From assembly GCA_963975935.1 (NCBI GenBank), contig CAXBIQ010000002.1:238998-302997 (forward strand): 64,000 bases of DNA, in the 5' to 3' direction. The notes under the pieces are model-generated. The model had not been told where the DNA came from and did not search any database. It saw only the letters and a list, made by a program, of their open reading frames with translations. Below are positions 60,417 to 64,000 of the stretch, piece by piece; the first letter of the stretch is position 1, and every line of letters begins with the position of its first letter. This DNA is from Planktosalinus sp963975935. Lineage in GTDB: Bacteria > Bacteroidota > Bacteroidia > Flavobacteriales > Flavobacteriaceae. Made by a program: the position numbers and the translations under genes.

Positions 60417-61313
60417 CTATTTTCTGGGATGAAATTTCTGAAGGACTTCACTTAAATGTTTACGGTCCACATGCATATAAATCTCTGTCGTGGTAATGCT
60501 CTCGTGCCCCAGCATTTGTTGAATGGCTCTGAGGTCTGCGCCGTTTTCCAGCAAATGTGTTGCAAATGAATGCCTGAAGGTATGCGGGCTTATCGTCTTG
60601 CTTACGCCGGCGGTTTCTGCCAGGTTTTTGATAATGGTGAAAATCATGGCCCGGGTGAGTTTTCTTCCCCTTCGGTTCAGGAATAAAGTGTCCTTGAATT
60701 CATTTGCAATATCAAGATGTGATCTTATTTCATCTTTATAGATGTTGATGTATTTTATGGTAACCGGGGCAATGGGGACAAAGCGCTGCTTGTTTCCTTT
60801 ACCGGTAACCTGAATAAAGCCTTCCTGAAAATACAGGTCAGAGATTTTTAAATTAATAAGCTCAGATACCCTGAGGCCACAGCCGTAAAGGGTTTCCAGC
60901 ATGGCACGGTTCCTTTCACCCTGAGCGGTGCTCAAATCGATACTGTTGATAAGCAGGTTGATTTCCTCTTGTGAGAGGGTATCGGGGAGTTTTCGGGAGG
61001 TTTTGGGTAACTCAATCAATTCCAGGGGATTGGTTTTTCGGTAATCTTCAAAAATAAGGTAGTTAAAAAAACCCTTCAACCCGGAAATAATCCTGCTCTG
61101 CGAGCGCGGATTTACCACTTTGGCAATGTGATAAACAAACTCTTGGATTTCTTTTTCCTGGATTTCCAAAGGAGAAACAGCCATATTGTGCTCGTCCAGC
61201 CACTTTACCAGCTTCTTCACATCAAGGGAATAGTTGGTAATGGAATTTTCAGACAAACCCCGCTCAATGCGCAAATAATGCTGATAATCTTGTAAAGCTT
61301 TATGCCATTTCAT
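60417..61313 (-). CDS. xerD: Site-specific tyrosine recombinase XerD-like
   Basis: A 298-aa recombinase for chromosome dimer resolution. The core-binding domain covers residues 1-95; the catalytic domain contains Arg148 (GCGLRVSEL), Lys172 (TGKGNKQR), His244-x-x-Arg247 (SPHTFRHSF), His270 (LGHESITT) and the nucleophile Tyr279 (TEIYMHV). All six positions are intact and the length is that of Xer proteins. It is a housekeeping gene and not a sign of a mobile element: no attachment site, excisionase or cargo is nearby. It is divergent from the barrel gene at 61429. Confidence 0.93.
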   Translation of the reverse strand: MKWHKALQDYQHYLRIERGLSENSITNYSLDVKKLVKWLDEHNMAVSPLEIQEKEIQEFVYHIAKVVNPRSQSRIISGLKGFFNYLIFEDYRKTNPLELIELPKTSRKLPDTLSQEEINLLINSIDLSTAQGERNRAMLETLYGCGLRVSELINLKISDLYFQEGFIQVTGKGNKQRFVPIAPVTIKYINIYKDEIRSHLDIANEFKDTLFLNRRGRKLTRAMIFTIIKNLAETAGVSKTISPHTFRHSFATHLLENGADLRAIQQMLGHESITTTEIYMHVDRKHLSEVLQKFHPRK

Positions 61314-61392
61314 ACTGTAAAAGTACTACAGTCAAAGAAACATCATATTGAAAATTTAAGAAAGTTTAAAGAAAATCAAAATCTGAACCCGT

Positions 61393-61400
61393 TATATTTG
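61393..61400 (+). promoter_or_regulatory. Probable promoter -7 box of the first barrel gene
   Basis: TATATTTG, an exact TAnnTTTG match, 28 bases before the ATG at 61429. No clear -33 TTTG at the usual distance. Confidence 0.5.
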
Positions 61401-61428
61401 TTATGCTAACTTTTAAAAATAAAGCATT

Positions 61429-61971
61429 ATGAAACGATTCATCTTAATAACATTTGTTTCCTTGTTTGCATTTTCAACACATGCGCAGGGCATTGACTTT
61501 GGTATCAAGGCAGGTATGAACTTTGCCAATATAAATGACGCTGCAGAGGGTCTGGACACCCGAACCGGCTTTCACGCAGGGCTCTTTTTAGGACTAAAAT
61601 TCAATGATAAGGTTGCATTACAGCCGGAGTTGTTGTACTCGCAACAAGGTGCCGAGTTTGATGCAGGGGAGTTTAATCTTGATTATGTAAACATTCCTGT
61701 AATTGTAAAATACTACTTGGTGCAGGGATTGAACGTGCAATTGGGTCCGCAGTTTGGATTTGTGGTGAATGATGATATTTCCATTGGTGGAATAGCAGCC
61801 GATTTTGAAGCTGAAGAATTTGATGTCAGTGGTATTCTGGGTGCTGGCTATGACCTTCCATTAGGATTGCGCATTGATGCAAGGTATAATTTTGGATTTA
61901 GTGATGTATTCAAAAGTGGTGATGGTAAAAACGGCGTGTTTTCCCTGGCTTTGGGGTACTCGTTTTTATAG
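61429..61971 (+). CDS. Porin-family outer-membrane barrel protein, 180 aa
   Basis: A signal peptide (ending THAQG) and a PF13568-like eight-strand barrel: FGIKAGMNFANIND, TGFHAGLFLGLKFNDKVALQPELLYSQQGAEF, VNIPVIVKYYLV, GPQFGFVVND, ending in LALGYSFL with C-terminal aromatic strand. It is the first of three barrel genes in tandem, each a single transcription unit. It is most like the gene at 62780 by strand motifs (AGMNFANIND versus AGVNLANLGG; LNVQLGPQFGF versus FSLEAGPQVGF). Function is unknown; such proteins are often abundant in the outer membrane. Confidence 0.85.
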   Translation: MKRFILITFVSLFAFSTHAQGIDFGIKAGMNFANINDAAEGLDTRTGFHAGLFLGLKFNDKVALQPELLYSQQGAEFDAGEFNLDYVNIPVIVKYYLVQGLNVQLGPQFGFVVNDDISIGGIAADFEAEEFDVSGILGAGYDLPLGLRIDARYNFGFSDVFKSGDGKNGVFSLALGYSFL

Positions 61972-61994
61972 GTATAACATAATATAAACATCTT

Positions 61995-62024
61995 AAAGAC
62001 TGCATTTTATGCAGTCTTTTTTTT
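61995..62024 (+). terminator. Terminator of the first barrel gene
   Basis: AAAGACTGCAT pairs perfectly with ATGCAGTCTTT over a TTT loop, followed by more T. It lies 23 bases after the stop. Confidence 0.85.
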
Positions 62025-62086
62025 GATCAACGATAAGGCAAATGACTTATTTTTTGGAGTTTTCTATGTAGTTATAAAAAAATTAC

Positions 62087-62094
62087 TATTTTTG
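62087..62094 (+). promoter_or_regulatory. Probable promoter -7 box of the second barrel gene
   Basis: TATTTTTG, matching TAnnTTTG, 25 bases before the ATG at 62120. The -33 element is not clear. Confidence 0.45.
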
Positions 62095-62119
62095 ATTCAT
62101 TAACTAACAAATAAATATT

Positions 62120-62671
62120 ATGAAAAAAGTATTACTTATCGCTGCTTTTGCAGTATTCGGGTTTACGCAAACTCAAGCACAGGAAGAAGGTTTTAAAGTA
62201 GGAGTTAACGCCGCATTGCCTTTAGGTGATTATAGTGAAGGCTACTCATTTGGAGCTGCTTTGGATTTAGGCTACCTTTTTGATGTGGCTGATTCTTTTC
62301 AGGTAGGAGCTGTTACAGGCTATCAACATTTCTTTGGTAAAACAGAAACTGAAGAATTTTTTGGAACTACTGTAGAATTTGAAAATGATGATGCTCAATT
62401 TATTCCAATTGCTGCTTCTGCAAGATTTTTTGCTTCTGAGCAATTCTTTTTTGGTGCAGATTTAGGATATGCATTGGGTCTTAATGATGGCAATGATGGT
62501 GGTTTTTACTACAGACCTAAAGTAGGTTATGGCCTTGATTCACTTGCTATTGTTCTTTCATACACAGGAGTAAGCTTTAGCGATCAAACTTTTAGTGAAG
62601 GAGACTTTGAGGTTACTGTTGATGGAGGTACTTTTTCCTCTTTGCAATTAGGAGTTGAGTTTAGTTTCTAA
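62120..62671 (+). CDS. Outer-membrane barrel protein, 183 aa
   Basis: A signal peptide MKKVLLIAAFAVFGFTQTQAQ, then strands such as FKVGVNAALPLGDYSEGY, FGAALDLGYLFDVADSFQVGAVTGYQHFFG, QFIPIAASARFFASEQFFFGADLGYALG, and a last strand LQLGVEFSF with terminal Phe. The N-terminal signal is close to that of the third barrel gene, including at the DNA level for the first 20 bases, while the barrels differ, so these are diverged paralogues or share a copied leader. No known ligand. Single unit with its own terminator. Confidence 0.83.
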   Translation: MKKVLLIAAFAVFGFTQTQAQEEGFKVGVNAALPLGDYSEGYSFGAALDLGYLFDVADSFQVGAVTGYQHFFGKTETEEFFGTTVEFENDDAQFIPIAASARFFASEQFFFGADLGYALGLNDGNDGGFYYRPKVGYGLDSLAIVLSYTGVSFSDQTFSEGDFEVTVDGGTFSSLQLGVEFSF

Positions 62672-62693
62672 TTTTATTTACATACAAGAAAAG

Positions 62694-62723
62694 CGGGAGC
62701 AATTTGCTCCCGTTTTTTTTTTG
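62694..62723 (+). terminator. Terminator of the second barrel gene
   Basis: CGGGAGCAA pairs perfectly with TTGCTCCCG around a single T or a slightly opened loop, followed by ten or more T. Near-identical stem bases recur in the third gene's terminator. Confidence 0.9.
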
Positions 62724-62754
62724 TTGTTTTATTGATTTGTTTTACTACTTTTGC
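62721..62754 (+). promoter_or_regulatory. Promoter of the third barrel gene
   Basis: TTTG (62721-62724), a 22-bp spacer and TACTTTTG (62747-62754) form a full Bacteroidota promoter; a GTTG at 62724-62727 would give a 19-bp spacer. It lies 25 bases before the ATG at 62780. Confidence 0.65.
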
Positions 62755-62779
62755 GCACTAATTAAATAAATTCTAAAAA

Positions 62780-63418
62780 ATGAAAAAAGTATTACTTATT
62801 GCTGCAGTAGCAGTTTTTGGATTAACTTCCGTACAGGCTCAGGACATTTCTTTTGGAGCTAAAGCAGGTGTTAACTTGGCTAATTTAGGTGGTGATGTTG
62901 AAGACAACGACATGAAAATTGGTTTCCACGTTGGTGGTGTTGTTGAAATTCCCCTAAGCGAGCAGTTTTCTTTCGCTCCTGAATTGTTATTTTCAACTCA
63001 GGGAACCAAATCTGAATATTCTGAAACTGATACTTTCTTAGGAGAGACATTTACTTATGAATTTGAAGAAAAATTAAACTTATCTTATTTAAACATTCCT
63101 TTAATGGCAAAGTACTATGTTTCTGAAGGTTTTAGTTTGGAAGCAGGTCCACAAGTTGGGTTTTTAATTTCTGCAAAGGCAGAAGGCGATGAATCAGTTA
63201 CAGTAGATGGTGTAACTGAATCGGAATCTTATTCAATAGATATTAAAGATGAATTGGAGAGTTTAGACTTTGGTCTTAATTTTGGAGCCGGTTTTAAAAT
63301 GGAGAGTGGCTTGTTCTTTCAAGGAAGATATAATCTTGGTTTAGCTAATCTTACTGGAAATTCAGATGTAAAAATTACAAATCAAGTAATCCAGTTTTCT
63401 GTTGGATTTATGTTCTAG
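62780..63418 (+). CDS. Porin-family outer-membrane barrel protein, 212 aa
   Basis: A signal peptide MKKVLLIAAVAVFGLTSVQAQ followed by a PF13568-like barrel: FGAKAGVNLANLGGDVED, IGFHVGGVVEIPLSEQFSFAPELLFSTQGTKSEYSE, LSYLNIPLMAKYYVSEGFSLEAGPQVGFLIS, ending VIQFSVGFMF. It contains longer acidic extracellular loops than its neighbour at 61429 (for example residues 130-155). It is the third barrel gene in a row and has a full promoter and a strong terminator, so it should be well expressed. Function unknown. Confidence 0.85.
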   Translation: MKKVLLIAAVAVFGLTSVQAQDISFGAKAGVNLANLGGDVEDNDMKIGFHVGGVVEIPLSEQFSFAPELLFSTQGTKSEYSETDTFLGETFTYEFEEKLNLSYLNIPLMAKYYVSEGFSLEAGPQVGFLISAKAEGDESVTVDGVTESESYSIDIKDELESLDFGLNFGAGFKMESGLFFQGRYNLGLANLTGNSDVKITNQVIQFSVGFMF

Positions 63419-63439
63419 TCATAAATAAAATATTTTTAA

Positions 63440-63468
63440 AAACGGGAGCTCATAACTCCCGTTTTTTT
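63440..63468 (+). terminator. Terminator of the third barrel gene
   Basis: ACGGGAG pairs with CTCCCGT over a seven-base loop and is followed by seven T (63462-63468), 22 bases after the stop. Confidence 0.88.
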
Positions 63469-63496
63469 ATGCCCCAATTTTAACTATCTTTACTTT

Positions 63497-63922
63497 ATGA
63501 AAATCATCATCATCAACGGCCCCAACCTGAACCTCCTCGGCACACGTGAGCCGGAAGTGTATGGCTCTAAAAATTTTGATGAATATTTTTCCTCATTGCA
63601 GTTTCAGTATCGCGAACTGGAACTGGCTTATTTTCAATCCAACATTGAAGGAGAAATCATTGATAAATTACAGGAAGTGGGCTTTTCCTATGACGGGATT
63701 ATATTAAATGCCGCTGCATATACCCATACGTCTGTGGGCATTGGTGATGCTGTAAAAGCCATTGAAACACCCGTGGTGGAAGTGCATATCTCCAATACCT
63801 TTTCCCGGGAAGACTACCGTCATAAATCCTACATTGCCCCTAAAGCAAAAGGAGTCATAACCGGCTTTGGCCTGCAGGGTTATGAATTGGCTATTCAATC
63901 TTTCCTCAAAGGAACTAAATAA
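63497..63922 (+). CDS. aroQ: 3-dehydroquinate dehydratase, type II
   Basis: Third step of the shikimate pathway: removes water from 3-dehydroquinate. The 141-aa protein has the complete type II signature: GPNLNLLGTREPEVYG (catalytic Tyr near residue 22, lid Arg18), LNAAAYTHTSVGIGDA, VEVHISNTFSREDYRHKSYIAPKAKGVITGFG with the catalytic His near residue 100. The length is that of the dodecameric enzyme. It follows the barrel terminator, with TATCTTTA at 63485-63492 just before the ATG, so its message may be nearly leaderless. In relatives aroQ is often close to xerD; here three barrel genes lie between them. Confidence 0.95.
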   Translation: MKIIIINGPNLNLLGTREPEVYGSKNFDEYFSSLQFQYRELELAYFQSNIEGEIIDKLQEVGFSYDGIILNAAAYTHTSVGIGDAVKAIETPVVEVHISNTFSREDYRHKSYIAPKAKGVITGFGLQGYELAIQSFLKGTK

Positions 63923-64000
63923 GAAAACAGCAAAACGTACACACACTGAACTTCCCTGATTAGAGTTGACCGTTTTTAAACATTAATTTCATTGTTAAAA

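Noticed and set aside
60417..61313. Tyrosine recombinase considered as integrase of a mobile element
   Set aside because: All features fit housekeeping XerD. There is no tRNA, attachment repeat, excisionase, transfer or phage gene nearby.

Overview
The window is a compact, AT-rich chromosomal segment from a member of the Bacteroidota, most likely a Flavobacteriaceae. I judge this from gene content (T9SS-type sorting tail on an endonuclease, DUF3822 next to rsmD, a Lacal_2735-type small protein, a CarboxypepD_reg-like TonB receptor, the DUF58/MoxR/DUF4350/DUF4129 cluster), from recurrent promoter boxes of the Bacteroidota form TAnnTTTG, and from weak Shine-Dalgarno signals. No genus is claimed. 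Nearly all of the sequence is coding. The one stretch over 300 bases without a protein gene (4616-5078) holds the RNase P RNA. I saw no tRNA, rRNA, insertion sequence, prophage or CRISPR array.

Layout. 1-2059: 3' part of ppk1 and ppx (polyphosphate synthesis and hydrolysis). 2062-8189: mainly minus-strand housekeeping genes: a 45-aa membrane peptide, miaE, dnaX (with an A10 run that may be a tau/gamma slippage site), rnpB on the plus strand, a small Lacal_2735-like protein, a DUF2892-like membrane protein with two tandem rhodaneses, then rsmD, DUF3822 and an anchored protein of unknown function. 8348-13123: RecD-like helicase, NhaA antiporter, ABC-F ATPase. 13322-21449: exopolysaccharide block (Wza-like exporter, Wzc-like tyrosine autokinase, small initiating sugar transferase, TviB/TviC-type pair predicted to make UDP-GalNAcA, RmlB and RmlA). 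21502-33545: an outer-membrane barrel, a TIGR01777 oxidoreductase, YceI, GrpE-DnaJ, a two-gene ABC exporter, MscS, an NtrC-like regulator without a DNA-binding domain, PPK2, an M28 peptidase and a fatty-acid-hydroxylase-family membrane protein. 33611-39633: a second M28 peptidase, a secreted endonuclease I, then a second polysaccharide block (O-antigen ligase/polymerase, glycosyltransferase, WcaJ-like initiating transferase).

39814-53445: a 65-aa protein, OxyR, the DUF58-MoxR-DUF4350-DUF4129-membrane-SpoIIM operon with a divergent RDD gene, a TRIC/YadS channel, a cyclophilin lipoprotein and a NUDIX hydrolase whose start codons lie 2 bp apart on opposite strands, an acyltransferase, an ECF sigma factor with a membrane partner, and a type II NADH dehydrogenase. 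53449-60392: YdeI-like protein, a tiny basic peptide, a TonB-dependent receptor, and a LytS/LytTR-type two-component operon with 2TM-domain proteins. 60417-63922: XerD and AroQ flank three small outer-membrane barrel genes, each with its own promoter-like box and terminator.

How the genes work together: polyphosphate metabolism (PPK1, PPX, PPK2), surface polysaccharide assembly in two separated blocks, envelope maintenance (ABC exporter, MscS, receptors, barrels) and stress response (GrpE/DnaJ, OxyR, sigma factor). I found no clear novel mobile or defence system. The best leads are the dnaX A10 run, the overlapping divergent promoter arrangement at 49360/49363, and the NtrC-like regulator with no DNA-binding domain.
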